Assembly: GCA_958496175.1 (NCBI GenBank)
Contig: OY292275.1
Coordinates: 6,510,001 to 6,574,000 of the forward strand
DNA length: 64,000 bases
Reading direction: 5' to 3'
DNA from: Sisyra terminalis
Lineage: Eukaryota; Arthropoda; Insecta; Neuroptera; Sisyridae
Shown here: positions 22,641-35,163 of the stretch, piece after piece
How the letters are laid out: each line of letters opens with the position of its first letter
How positions within the stretch are numbered: the first letter of the stretch is position 1
The notes under the pieces: generated by a model
Databases searched by the model: none
The model's input: the letters and a program-made list of their open reading frames with translations, nothing else
Told to the model about the DNA's origin: nothing
Translations under genes and position numbers: made by a program

Positions 22641-24249
22641 TAAACTAATTTTTTAATTGAATCTCAAAGACATATATATATATTATTATCCATTATATTA
22701 TTTTTTTGTATTAATTGCTTCCCAACATAACTAAAATATGGTGGATAAGTGAATTTATTTAAATTTAAAGTTGTTATAGAGATAAAGTCATTACAAAGGT
22801 ACAAAAAAATATTAACATTTTAAACTTTAAACGTATTTTTCAAATTTTTCTTCATCAAATCCCAAAAACGGTAAAGAATATGTAAAATATAGATGTCCAA
22901 AATGATCCAAAATTTTAGAAGAATTCCAAATATTTCTATTTTTTTTTGATAAGTAAAACATAACAAAAAACCGGTGAAGTTGCAAGGCTTTTAGAAGTGT
23001 GCCAAAAACTAATTATCCAAATTTTCAATTGATTCTAGTACTTTCTATGCTTTTAAAGCTTTAAAATAAAAACGCTTTTTTTACTTGAGATAAGCCATTT
23101 AGCCAAAGCCATGAGGACAATGAGCATGCATTATTTGGAGCCAAGTATCTTCGGTGGGCTATACCTCATGTTCTACTATAAATTTTTAAGCTAAAAGTCA
23201 ATGTACATACGCTTAAAATAAATATAAAAAAAATTAAATTATTTTTATAGATCTATCTTTATATTGGTTGACAAAATTAATCCCGAAAAATCTCTTAAAA
23301 ATCAGGCCGTAATACGAGAAAACCCCATAAAATAATTTGTAATTATCACTCAGTTTAGTAAAAACGCACAAAATAGCAATAAATCGGGCAATTCTAGAAA
23401 AGTATATGAAAATTTGTTATCTCTCAGGCAATTTTTACCCGGGTAAAATTAATTTAAAATGCATTTTACGGTTTAATTTTACAATAAATATACTTTTTTC
23501 ATTATCCAAATAGCTAGTAATAAAATAATGGTCAACCAATATTCGATAAAAAAGTTATTTTTTTCCAAGAACCAAAACGTATTTTACAACAAAAATCTCC
23601 CGTTTTGTCCGCCCACATTCACTTGCAAATACCAATATAAAAAGCTCAACCTAATTCACAATAAACAATCTTGTTTCCCTTGGTAAAAGCTCGAATTGGA
23701 TTGGGCTATTGCCAAGCATATGGCATCAAGCATTTAACATTTCTCAACATTTTCGTGAACTTCACTTTATCAAAAGCACGGAACATTTCAATGTGACGAA
23801 GACGATTATGTCGAACCACCCCATAAAAGCTAGTCTACCCACTTATTATATATATATACGAATACAAATGAGAACCATCTTTTGTATGCCACTGAATTTC
23901 AAGTCGTTTTGTTCGTTAAATATCTGCATATAGCATAAGAATTTAGCACAGGTGTAGAAATTAAAGCTCCCGTGTAAAAGGGAACATTATTTCAAGCGAA
24001 AATCAATTTACCTTCAAACGTGCAGCTTTTAATGGCTTCGCTTAACGATTCTGATACCTATTTAGTTTGGTGCAACGCATTAAATGAGATTGTTTGAGCG
24101 AGAAAAGGGTACCTTCTATAAATTATAGTCAAATTTGAAATTATTTTAATTCATAGTTCTCCTAAAGCTCTCATATAGTTAAGCAGCTTTCGTTAAAGTT
24201 ATGACTTATTCACAATAGGGGTTAGTAATTTTCTGTAATTTTATACCAA
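22641..24249. other. Gene-free stretch
   Basis: No gene recognised. The part from about 23640 to 24200 looks unique and contains AAAGCTC words at about 23642, 23688, 23963 and 24162. Confidence 0.45.
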
Positions 24250-24450
24250 ACTAGCTGATCCCCGCAACTTCGTCTGCGTAACGTAGGTGTAGATTATGTT
24301 TTCTTTTCAAATTTGCCATTTGTAGTGGTAAATGAAAATTTTTATTTTTCTTATTTTTTTTACGAAAAACATAATCATACTTAAAAACACTATTTTGTCA
24401 ACTTTAAAAAGACACATTTAATAAACTGTTGCAAAGAATAAAATTGTTCT
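24250..24450 (+). repeat. SINE/RTE-like repeat, 5' part
   Basis: Closely similar to 1601-1790 from ACTAGCTGATCCCCGCAACT through CATAATCATACTTAAAAACA to AGACACATTTAATAAACTGT. The 3' half is absent or unrecognisable. Confidence 0.75.
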
Positions 24451-26278
24451 ATGTAATAATCAATTAATTTTGAAAAACTATTTATAAATATCTAAAAAGA
24501 GTATGTCTATTGCGTATAGCTATGGTAGGTATACCTACCGGTACACCAGATAATCTGTAAATCAATCAGCATCTATACATAAATAGAAAATATCGCCTAG
24601 TTCAATAATGTTGGTCTTAATTATAAGTAAAAAGCGGTGACCATGCGATATTTTTCAAATAACTTACATTTTTAAACTTGTGATATCTTTCGAATAGAAT
24701 GTTCAAATTAAATAACTCAAAAAGTTATATAATGGTATTGAAGCAAACTTAAATATGCAGTCATTTATTTTGATAATGATTAATTCCAAAGTATAAATAA
24801 AAGACTTTTTATAACGGTGGCATTTATATATATTTTTTAAAATGAAAAAACACTTATTGTGACATTACTATAATAGTTAGACATATGCTGTCGCTCTATT
24901 TTGTGTAGATAATGATATGTTCTGCAAAATCGTACTACATTATTTTGTTCTATAACCAATAGTTTTCGCAGCACACGCGATAAAAGAATGTTTTTTGGTA
25001 ATTTTTTCAGACCTTTGGAGCCTATTCAAAGCAAACAAACAATCAAATCTTTCCTCTTTATAATAATAGATAATTAAAAAAATATACTTTTGAATAAAAT
25101 TTGAGGTTTTTTGGCTTATTCTTTAGTACAAAAGTTTGATTACCTATCAAAAACAGCGGTAACTCAAAAAATCAATAGGGCGCAAACCTCTTCACTTTTC
25201 CGAGCTTTTTGAGCTTGCCAAGCTCTTCAGTTTTATGCTACAGATTTTAATGCAATAGCACGACACAACACAGTTGTTGAAAGCTTCTCATATTTTTTTT
25301 TTGTGAATTTTCTAAGTGAAAAATGACCAGAGCTTTCAACCTGTGACTCGTACATGATTCATGACTACTTCAAGCTCCATTTATGCAGGTCATTTAAACC
25401 GTCTTTATGTCGTTTCCTACTCGAATTTCTAAAACGATGCAGTTTTAAACGTTTGATCGTTCGTTTCACGCAATAAATATTTATTCAAACCCACATAAAG
25501 ATGCATTTACCCAGGAAGAATATTCCCATAAATTGTTCAAACATACGAAAATAAAAGCAACGGCAACATGACGATTTTATTCAACAATAGATTTTCAAGA
25601 GAAAAGCTCCGAAACTAATGACAGAGCACCGCACTAAACGAACTTTTCTCCCGACCGAAATTTTCCAACCAAATCAATTTTCGAATCGACAACAAGCAAA
25701 ACAAGAGAATATTTCATTTTCTATACTAAATCAAAGAATCAAGATGGCGCAAAAACAAAATCTCCCGATTGGCTTTTGTCAATATTTCATAGGCATCTAT
25801 AAAATCAATTTTATTGTTACATGAACAAATAGGACATTTTTCCATTTCACTTATTCATTTTTTTTTTATGTCCCCTAGCCTACCTCATCGGTTCGGTTCT
25901 GTCTCTTGTCCCTGGCCGATTTCAATCCCCCTCGTTCTACCAAATAAAAGCATCAATTTTTTCATAGCCTACCATATTTTATGACCGCACATTCATGAAA
26001 ATTGTATTCGAATTCAATAAAAGCTCAGGTTTGAAACAATCGACTCGATTTCATCCCCGAAAAAATTGTCTCATTTCAACCCCTATCTTTTAAAATGAAC
26101 AGGTGAATAATCCAATTTGGGAAATTGGAAATTTTGTCATTTCTATTAAATATAAAAAAAATATAACTGAATATTTTCAAATATCATTTAAAATCGATCC
26201 ATTTTATTGATTAATTCGATTATTGTGTTACAATAAATAAAATAATTCCAAATTTTAATTTTTGAATCAAAGAAAATT
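24451..26278. other. Gene-free stretch
   Basis: No gene seen. The unique-looking part at 25190-26060 is dense in AAAGCTC/GAGCTTT words (25202, 25330, 25603, 26020). The short frame at 25618-25824 has no domain. Confidence 0.45.
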
Positions 26279-28508
26279 GGACGATAAGTATAGTGAATCG
26301 GCCCCAGAAGGGTATTTGGTTTAAAATTTCAGGGTATGTTGGTAGGTACTATTAGGATACATTAATTTGACAAGTTCCAGATCCCTATGTATTAGGGTGT
26401 CCGTTATTTTCCAAATTGATTTTTTTACAGCGATCGCCCCCTGAATTTTTAGTTTAAGATATAAAAGAAATTATCCAATACAATTAAGCTCTATATTTCT
26501 TGATTAAACCGTGCTACTTTTACCATTGTTACATGTTACTTTTACCATTTAAATAACATGAGATTATTTGACTTTTTACTTTTAATTTTTTTTCTCAGAA
26601 ACAAATGAATAAAAAGATTTATGATTCTATGAAAGGTCTCTTACGAATTTTCGGTTAAATCCCTTCATTAAAAGTTATTCAACATTTCACTTGTGCCTAA
26701 TATAAATCTTGCAATATTTTCAACTTTTTGCTCATTTTTACTGTTTTTTAACTATAAAATCATTGGAAGAGAAGATAAAAAATATTATCAATAGAGCGCA
26801 AGTGATTATTTGTGTTAATTTAATGGCTTGAACAGAAAATTAAACAAACAAAAAAACATTTTTTGACAATTAAAACCGGTGACATAAGATCCGAATTCGC
26901 TATAGTCGTGAAATTCAATTTATCAAGGATAAATTTTCGTACTTTAATCAATATTTTGTAACAACGAAGTGAATTTCATACTAATTAATGAGACTATAGA
27001 CAAAAGTTCAATTATTATTCTAATTTTTACCATTTCACTTGACGCCATCTATGAGAAATTTCTTAGAACTTGTAGTCACCATTATTTTTATGGAGCCTAT
27101 AGTCGATTGATTTGTCGTTAAAAAATTAAATGTTGAATATCTTTTAATGGAGTGATTTAATCGAAAATTCATAAGTAACCTTTTTTGTAGAGCGTTAAAT
27201 TTTACGTTAGAATAATTTGACTTAATATTTTTTCATCCATTTGTTTCTGAGAAAAAAAATTAAAAGTAAAAAGTCATATAATATCATGTTATTTAGATGG
27301 TAAAAGTAACATGATTCCGGCACGGTTTAATCAAGAAATTAAGAGCTTAATTGTATTGGATAATATTTTTTATTTCTTAAACTAAAATGTCAGGGGGCAA
27401 TCGCTGTAAGAAAATCAATTTGGGAAATAAAGGACACCCTACAATGTATTATCGTTTCTTCAAAAATCGTAAAAATGTTGGAAATCAGAAAAAAAAAGTT
27501 CTCAGAAACTTGTGAATCGATTTATTTGAATTTTGTATATATTTTAGGGGTTGATGGTAGCTTATAGAAAAAAAATTAAGTGCATTTTCGGTTTATTAGA
27601 TCCTTGAAAAAAGAGAGTTTTTCCTTTTAATTTTATGTTTTAACCATGATACAATTTTGGTACAATTACGAAACTATTTTTTTTCGAATTCCTCATCCAA
27701 TTTCCTTTAACATTATGAGTCTTTTAAATTTAAAAAAAACGGTAAGCCATATTGTTAAAAAAAAACTGTTTTTAATTTTTTTCAATATGGCGTACTGTTT
27801 CTTAAAATTTAAAAGACTCATAACTTTAAAGCAAATTAGATGAGGAATTCGAAGAAAATAGTTTCATAATTGTACCAAAATTGTATCTTGATCAAAAAAC
27901 AAAATTAAAAGAAAAAGCTCTCTTTTTTCAAGGATCTTATGAACTGATAAGGCTCTTATTTTTTTTTCTAGAAGCTACCATCAGCTCTTATAACATATCC
28001 AAAATTCAAATAAATCGATTGACAAGTTTCTGAGAATTTTTTTTCTGATTTCCAGCAATTTTCGATTTTTGAAGAAACGGTAATACATAAGGATCTGAAA
28101 CTTGCCGAATCAATGTATCATAACAGTACCTAATTTAAAAGACTCATAAATTTAAAGAAAATTGGATGAGGAAATCGAAGAAAATAGTTTCGTAATTGTA
28201 CCAAAATTGTATCTTGATCAAAAATCAAAATTAAATCAAAATTAAAAAAAATGCTCTATTTGTTCAAGGATCTTACGAACTGATAAGACTCTTAATTTTT
28301 TTTCTAGAAGCTACCATCAGCCCCTATAACATATCAAAAATTCAATTTTTTTTTCTGATTTCCAGCTTTTTCGATTTTTGAAGAAACGGTAATACATAAG
28401 GATCTAAAACTTGCCGAATTAATGTATCTTAATAGTACCAACATATCCAAAAAAAATTATGGACCAAATACCCTTCTGGGACCGACTCACTATACTTATT
28501 GTCCTACG
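26279..28508. mobile_element. Foldback family D element, interrupted, with duplicated right arm
   Basis: The left terminus GGACGATAAGTATAGTGAAT is matched by the inverted right terminus CACTATACTTATTGTCCTAC. The left arm is 26279-26394 plus 27452-27770, split by a nested element. The right side contains the arm twice: 27781-28125 and 28126-28508, both with GAAGAAACGGTAATACATAA and ATGAGGA(A)TCGAAGAAAATAG blocks. It has no coding capacity. A left-arm-only copy lies at 58347-58680. Confidence 0.85.
26395..27443. mobile_element. Nested foldback element inside family D
   Basis: Arms of about 300 bp (26395-26690 and about 27135-27443) are inverted copies: GGGTGTCCGTTATTTTCC left and AATAAAGGACACCCTACA right, with matching blocks such as TTAACCGTGC-type TTGATTAAACCGTGCTAC and the GGTAAAAGTAACATG segment. 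The octamer ATGTATTA occurs directly on both sides (26387-26394, 27444-27451). The intact host sequence is seen at 58449-58480, where the two halves run on without the insert. Non-coding. Confidence 0.85.
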
Positions 28509-30964
28509 CCTTTTTTACCAAGAAAATGGCAACAAATCAATTAATTCCACAAAGCTAGAGCATTTATTAAAATAAAAACAAAAGCTGACCACTGTTTCGA
28601 TTTATAAGGATAGGACACATAATTGAGCTTTTTTTAGTTATACTAAAACAAAACACTAACGACCATATTCAAAACCAACGTTGCAATCATCATCTATAAA
28701 ATATTAAAAGCTCTTAATTGAGAATCAAAAGCTCTTTTGTAGCTGCGGATGTTTTAATTTGGCAGATGTTATTTATGAGACCGAATTATAAACTAGACGA
28801 TAGGTGTTTGTTTTATGTATGTATGACCTAACGGGAACCGATAGAATATGAGCGGGGAATGAAAGCACAATCGCCGGATTCCTGGAACGAGGGATTTTTG
28901 GATAAATTTAAATTCTATGTTATCGTTGCGGCAAAAAGTATTATCTTGTATTTTACGTGGTCGTAAAATTCCGACCATAAATCATTGAGGGTTTGAGGTT
29001 TTATTCATTTGAGCCAAAAAAAAAAAAGAAGGAAAACGACCGGCCACAGGGTGAGAATCGGGATGAAACGGGGTTATTAGCGACAAATATGATCATCTGT
29101 GTTTATTTTTCCTGCAATTTCTCGTCCACCGTCTCACTCTATTCCCGTCGGTTAGTGTCGCTTGTACTTTGTCTCATTATCAATCACATATAATATTATA
29201 TCGTACACACGGGTCCACTACTATCGTAACGTTGAAATGAGTTCGCTTAATTCGCCGTCTTTTATCTCACTTTACCGTTATCATTTTTTCCCTGTCGAGA
29301 TAAATACGTTAATAAAATTTAATTGATGGATCACCAAAAACGTCACATCTGTATCAATTAAGATTGAAAATGTTTATATTGGATTCGTTTCATTTGTGTG
29401 TGGGTGGCAAGGGGGTGGTGGTGGTGGTGGTGGTGGTGGGGCAGTAAACAACTTATGGAGCACTCGAAATTAAATAATGAATGATCGATGCTTCCATTTG
29501 CAATTTCGGAATGAAGAAAAAAGCTCACTCGAAAAAAGCTCGCCATTTTATTGAACTTTCGTTTCGTTTTTGTTTTGTTGTGATGACATTTTTAAAACTC
29601 ATTGAAACAAATGACAGTCAAAATAGAAAATTCAAGCGACTGCTTGATATTGATTATTTCTATTTGCTTCTTTTTTAAAGGAAGAAAATTTTATTTTATC
29701 AACACCAAAACTATTATTTTCAAAATTCAAATTGCTTCTGAATCATTCATAGTTTAAAAAAATGGTAAAGTTCTTTAGAAATTATAATTATAAAAACCCA
29801 AAATTAAAATAAATTCCTTAATAATAGTAATAAATTGGGAATTTGGTAACAATTAAGCTCAAGTACTGTTGTGGAAGAGAAATTTGACTTTTCCAAAAAA
29901 AAAAAAAAAACAATTTTTTCTTTGTAAATTTTGAACTGTGCAAGATACAATTAAAATAGTTATTAGCAAAATGAAAGCTGAAAATATTTTCTACAAAAAA
30001 ATTTTTTTATAATTTCCTGTTTGTCCCATAGTTAACATGAAATTGACGGTTGAAAATATACAAATCTTTATATTTTTATTTTCATAAATCGTGTTCCATT
30101 ATTGTGGATATTTCTGAAAATTATAGGTATTTCAGGAAAAATCAGGAGCCAAATGATTTGTTTATTTGTGAGCTATATTGTCTTGTCTAGGAAAGTTTCA
30201 AGTTACTAAATTTTTAGTAATTTAGGTTCAAATATTGAAGAATTTAACTCTTAAATATTAACATATTAAGAACTTCGTTAAATGTTAATTTACTTTCTAA
30301 AACTAATTTCAGGATGAAAAATATATTCCTAAGTATTGAGTTTTTAAATCTAAAGCTTTTTGAGAATTAGAAGACATCTAGTAATTTTTAGTTGAGGCCA
30401 TTAAAATTGAATTTTCTCGGTAAAAAATCGTCAATGATAATTATAATGGTTCTTCTTTTAACGTTTCGGTGGAAATATCCATAAAGTCTCAAGGTTCACA
30501 ATGGTCTCAAGTGCAAGGGATTAAAAATTGAACTAATCATTTTAATATATTTTGAATTTGTACTAAATTTTTAATATGTTTTAAACATTAAAAATGTTAA
30601 CATAACATTTTAGAAAGTAAATAATAGAGTTGTAATTTTTTCACTTCTAATATAGATGGTACATATTGATCGTATCGATGGCACACATGTGATAAGCTCA
30701 TTAAGACTGTAATTAACGAAACAAAGAAGATTTCCGTGATTGTATTCTTCTATTTAAATGAGGTTTTGGATATTTAAATAGTGGCAAAGTGTAGCACAAA
30801 GTTTTACCTTCTTTTCTGTGCATGTAAAATTGAAACATTTTCTTCCAAAGAAGAGTAACAAGTATTTAAAAAAATGCAAAACTAAGATATTATATTTTTT
30901 TTTAAAGAAAATTTTAAAGTATAAGGTTTTAATTGAATGTTTTTTTAAAATTCTTACACATAGG
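28509..30964. other. Gene-free stretch
   Basis: No gene recognised. The unique-looking part 28540-29680 carries AAAGCTC words at 28707, 28728, 29520 and 29535. Short frames at 28793-28978 and 29481-29678 show no domain. Confidence 0.45.
29413..29441. repeat. GGT trinucleotide microsatellite
   Basis: About nine GGT/GTG repeats. The histidine run in the minus-strand frame across it is a product of the microsatellite. Confidence 0.9.
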
Positions 30965-31005
30965 TTGCCTGATGAAATTGGAATCAGATCGACGAAACGT
31001 TGCAA
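30965..31005 (+). ncRNA. Hammerhead-like motif, single copy
   Basis: The plus strand reads TTGC, CTGATGA, an 18-nt stem II region (weak TTGG/TCGA pairing), GAAACGT, T, GCAA. Stem I pairs TTGC with GCAA perfectly and the core is canonical CUGAUGA...GAAA; stem II has decayed. It is followed by AATAAATAAAATAAAATA, as in the 9.8-kb and 13.9-kb copies. Confidence 0.5.
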
Positions 31006-31474
31006 ATTGGAATAAATAAAATAAAATACTGCTAATTTATATTACATATCGATTTAGATCTGAAAGAATGGAAAACTAAGATATTTTTCGAATTTTCTTA
31101 GACATTTTCCATCGAGTTCAGATTTTCGATATTATTATGATAGCCATCATAACTGCAAAACATTTTAAGTTCTGGTTTTTTTCTTCATTTTTATCGAAAG
31201 GAAATAATTAGGCTGAATTCGAGGGTTTTCATGATGCTGATATTTCTGCTTAATAATTGTAATTTCAATTTTTTACGCAGCGTGCATCGTAGTGCAAAGC
31301 CTAAAGTTGAGTCTCTTACGTTGGTTAATGATATTAAAATTCATAATTTTTCCTGCGGGCATAACTATTGCAAACGGAAAATTTATTAAAATTTGCATTT
31401 ATCGTCTATTATGTTTTAATTCGAAAAATACTAAAGAGTTTTTAAATGGAAGAAATTGTGGTATAAGTTTTCAC

Positions 31475-31730
31475 TTTCAAAGATCCATTTTGATTCTTAG
31501 TATAAACTTACAAATTTGTTAAGAAATCAACATTTTCGCCATATGTAGTGCGCAATTTGATTTCCAAGCAAAAAGACTTTCGACGTTAATTCCCGATCAA
31601 ACTGTAGCATTTATCGAAAATTGGTAAAGAACCTTTTTATAGGAAATATCCTCAACTTTGATTTGGTAATAATTATTTTCTTAGTATCTAGTATGAATCA
31701 AAAGTTATAATGAAGAAATATTTTGTTGTT
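31475..31730 (+). repeat. Diverged dispersed repeat, copy 2
   Basis: Partner of 21655-21925, with blocks AAAGATCCATTTTGATTC, AGTATAAACTTACAAATT, GATTTCCA and ATGAATCAAAAGTTATAAT. Confidence 0.55.
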
Positions 31731-32029
31731 GTAAAGAGTAGGACGTTGCGTCTCCCGGTGACGGATTTTTTGGTGGAAATAATTTTTGAAATCTAATCTA
31801 TTACTTTATAAAAAAATGGCTTCTACGTCCTTTTTGGTGATTACATATGCTTGAACGACTGTACTACTATGATAAGTTAAAGAGAAGAAATTAAATCCTC
31901 AAGTTTGAAACTACTTCAGTCCCAATTTAAAGGGCTGTCTTCCTATAGTTTAAGTTAAAATAGAATAAAAAATTAGAGTTCTTCTTTTAGATTCACTTAG
32001 TTAATGTCCATTATTAGTTAATTTCATTA

Positions 32030-32172
32030 TTTTCATAGGATTTCTTGGACTAAAAACTAATCAAATTTTATTCTCAATGATTTTTATTAGAATTTTATTC
32101 GAAGTTTTGTCACCTTTCGGGTCTTTATCAAATACTCAATGCATTTTTTAGTCCAAAAAACCCTATGAAAAT
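32030..32172. repeat. Short inverted repeat with decayed hammerhead-like motif
   Basis: The ends are inverted copies: TTTTCATAGGATTTCTTGGA near 32030 and CCAAAAAACCCTATGAAAAT near 32153. Inside, the minus strand of 32101-32133 reads TTGATAAAG, ACCC/GGT and GACAAAACTTCG, a degraded form of the CTGAAGAAG-stem-GACGAAACGTTG pattern. Confidence 0.45.
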
Positions 32173-32404
32173 AAAAAAAAACCTTTGGTTAACATCTATT
32201 TATGTATAAAAGGTATTTTCTATTTATCTTATGTTATATCTTACTTATTTACTTCATTTATTTTTTGCCTTTAAAAATCATTATTTGTCATTTCGCTTAA
32301 ATCTAGACACCACATTTTTTTTTTGAACTCTAATTATACCATCTTTGTGCCCAGGAACCAGTATTAGCGAAAAGTGCTACTTTTTTATCAACTACATGAA
32401 AACT

Positions 32405-32630
32405 GCAGCCATTATCCATTGGTGGCTAGGTCAAGTATATGAGGAACATGCACCGTTAGTTAAAACATCTGCATTTTGATTCCGGCCTTTTAAAAGTGGT
32501 AATGTTAATACCAGTGACAAAGAACGTGAAGATAGACTAGTAAGGTTTAAGGCCACTGAGTTCGAGGAATTATTGGATCATAATTCATGCCGAAATCAAA
32601 AGGAACTCGTGATTTTTTTTAAAGATTTCT
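32405..32630 (+). pseudogene. Mariner transposase N-terminal relic
   Basis: One frame reads HWWLGQVYEEHAPLVKTSAF, a stop, RPFKSGNVNTSDKER, RLVRFKATEFEELLDHNSC and RNQKELV. This matches the mariner second helix-turn-helix region: W-x-x-(R)F(K/R)SGxF...D..R.GRP..F....LE.LL.E.(S/P)C..(T)Q.EL. The GRP linker is eroded. The DDD catalytic domain is not visible downstream. A broken fragment of about 75 codons against about 345 in an intact mariner. Confidence 0.75.
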
Positions 32631-32640
32631 ACATACAATT

Positions 32641-33905
32641 CATAAAAAACATGTTAATAATGAATTGTGTCGCAAACGAGCTTTTGAAAGCTTCATAATT
32701 TTCAATGAATGACTTCCAAGAATTTCGGTGATGATTTATTCAAAGCTCAATCAAGGTGTATTTTTTGCCAATGTAGAGCAGCCGGTAAGCTTTCCGGTAA
32801 ACTAACAGAACCAGAACTAATCTTGTAAAGTAGATTTGCACGGTCGACTAGTCAAGGCGTCCATTGCTCTTCATTCGTCTTACACATTAGGGTGCAGCCA
32901 AGTTTGACGACAAACGACAACGTTATAACTAATTCAACTGTTGGACAAATATTAAGACTTGGTTCTTTCACCGACCGTCCCACTCGGCCCCAATCCATCC
33001 CGTTCCTCAACCCCTAACACTCCTTTTGTCCACACTCAAAGCTCGTTTGCCAAAGCTTTCGCCACGTGTGAACACAACCTATCTAATAAGATATTCACAC
33101 GAAACTTGAACGTTTGTGCAATTCGATTTTCCGATTCAATGCAACATAACTAACACAGTTTTTGATCTGCCACATGACAAATACTATTTTAATACCACGT
33201 GTTTATTGCACAACAACGCTGCGAAGCGTTAAGGGATGAAACAAGAAACCAAACGTCGAGGCAAGAGGGTGAATAATGTTCTACTATTCCGGTTCCGGTT
33301 GGTTCCGTTCCAGGATACAATGAACCATATCACACTATGTGACGTAACGAGGCCAAATTTCTCACAGCTGCCTACAATCAGATAAAGCTCTTTCTTCGAG
33401 AGCTTTCAATTTTTTTTAGGGGTTGCTTATTTTCTTTTGCACCCTTCTTTATCACATTTTAAACGATCATAAAAATTGTTCGAGACAACTTTAACGCTTT
33501 AATGTTTAATGCGTCGCACAAATCGAGCGGGGACCGGTGGAGAGGGCCGTAAAATATTTAGTGTTATCGTTTTGAAATTGTCTATGTATAAGTGGAACGG
33601 TGCGGTGAAAAACTTTATATCTATTAACGATCATAAAACCAGTCAACGACGAGTAATGTGAAAAGAATATGCGACAAACAGGTGTTTTGGAGTAAAGCTT
33701 TGAGCTTTCAAAAAAAATCCATTAATAGCAAAAAAGAATTACAAATATTTCACTAATTTTTATTTGTTTTTTTTCCAGAGTGATTCATAATTCAGTGGGC
33801 ATTCTTTTAGAGGAACAATTCACATGTTTAAATATAATTTCTTCAGCGTAAAACTTTACTCCAAAAAACTTTTTCGTTGGTTTCGAACAATTATACTGTG
33901 TATTA
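32641..33905. other. Gene-free stretch
   Basis: No gene supported. The part 32860-33660 looks unique and of higher GC, with AAAGCTC/GAGCTTT words at 33037, 33385, 33398 and 33703. Confidence 0.45.
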
Positions 33906-34868
33906 CACTGGGCCATAAAACGACTTTTTTTTTTTTTTTTGAAAAGTATATCGAAAATATTCAAGGTGACAAAAAAAATCGGAAAGGATAGAATCCTTAA
34001 TATTAATACTAAGAGGTCTATCATCTTTAATTTCAAATTTTTATTTGTACTTTCATTTTTGCGTCAATGCTGCCAAACTATCAAGGTAAAAAAAATTATC
34101 TGCACATATATTTATAGAAAATTAAATTGCCTACAAAAAACGTGTCTTTGAAAATTTTTGCCAGACACGCCGTTTCCGAATAATCGAGCTTCAGACACTG
34201 ATATAATTTTTAGATTTATCTTCTTTATTTTGAAATTTTTTCATTAACGAACAAATAAATATAAAGAAATTAACAATATAGATTCTTGAAGGGAATTTAA
34301 TGTTCTACAAAAAAAGTCTCTAAACGTTTTATATAGAATCACTCTTTCAAAATTGGTTCAACAACGAAAAAAACAATAATTAAATTTGTCTTTCAACTTT
34401 AATTGTGAATAACTTTTTAAAAACTGATTTTATGTAAAAACCTTAAGAAACTTTTTTTGTAGAGAATTAAATTTCCTTCAAGAATCTATATTGTTTATTT
34501 CTATCTATTTATTTCTTCGTTAGTTACAAAATTCCAAAATAAAGAAGATAAATTTAAAAATTGTATCAATATTTAAAGCTTGATTATTCGGAAACAGGGT
34601 GTCTGGCAAAATTTTTCAATGAGACATTTCTTGTAGGGAATTTAATTTTCTATAAATATATGTGCAGATGCATTTTTTTACCTTGATAGTTTGACAGCAC
34701 TGACGCAAAAATGAATGCACAAATAAAAAATCGAAATTAAAGATGATAGACCTCTTTATATTAATATTATGGGCTCAAAACTTCCCAATAGTTTTTTTTG
34801 TCACCTTGAACAATATTTTCGATAAACTTTTCAAAAAAAAAAATAGTCGTTTTTTTTTGGCCCAGTCT
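33906..34868. mobile_element. Foldback family B element, about 960 bp
   Basis: The left end CACTGGGCCATAAAACGACT and the right end AGTCGTTTTTTTTTGGCCCAGT are inverted copies, and the arms match inward through GTGACAAAAAAAATCGG, TATTAATACTAAGAGGTC, CAATGCTGCCAAACTATCAA and GAATTAAATTTCCTACAA-type blocks, to a centre near 34390. Another copy of the right terminus lies at 52950-53018. The small frames inside are arm sequence. No transposase. Confidence 0.88.
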
Positions 34869-34956
34869 AATATTGTGGTCCTATTTTTGTAATATAATTT
34901 ACCAAAGCAAACTATAATCATAAATTTGAACAAAAGTTAAAAAAAAAATTTTGTGA

Positions 34957-34996
34957 CGATACATATTTCGATTATCAAGCAATCTTCTCCAGTGGT
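34957..34996 (-). ncRNA. Hammerhead-like motif, core-mutated copy
   Basis: The minus strand reads CCA, CTGGAGA, A, stem II GATTGC/ATAATC, GAAATATGTATC, GTC. The conserved core A (CUGA) is G and stem I no longer pairs, so I expect no activity. Confidence 0.45.
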
Positions 34997-35056
34997 CATA
35001 AAGTAGTACTGGATTGCTCCATAACTGAATCATTACATAGCAATACTACTTGATGA

Positions 35057-35097
35057 CCACTGAAGAAGATTGCTCAGCAATCGAAATACATATCTGG
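35057..35097 (+). ncRNA. Hammerhead-like motif with all three stems
   Basis: The plus strand reads CCA (stem I), CTGAAGA, A, stem II GATTGC/GCAATC with loop TCA, GAA, stem III ATA/TAT with loop CA, cleavage base C, TGG (stem I). All stems pair without mismatch and the cleavage base is the preferred C. The only departure from the textbook core is the extra A before stem II. Predicted cut after 35094. Confidence 0.65.
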
Positions 35098-35163
35098 GTA
35101 TTAGGTCACAAATATTTTCGTTCAAATTTATATTTATAGTTTGCTTGGATAAGTTTTATTACA

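Larger units (their letters stand above)
34890..35163. repeat. Inverted-repeat element with two hammerhead-like motifs
   Basis: Arms: GTAATATAATTTACCAAAGC (left) and its inverted match TTGCTTGGATAAGTTTTATTAC (right, outermost), then AAATTTGAAC/GTTCAAATTT, the hammerhead-like motifs, and ACCACTG/CAGTGGT nearest the spacer. The right arm is shared with the single copy at 42400-42520. It lies 22 bp from the foldback at 33906-34868. Confidence 0.8.

Noticed and set aside
29358..29546. Histidine-rich minus-strand frame
   Set aside because: The histidine run is the translated GGT microsatellite.
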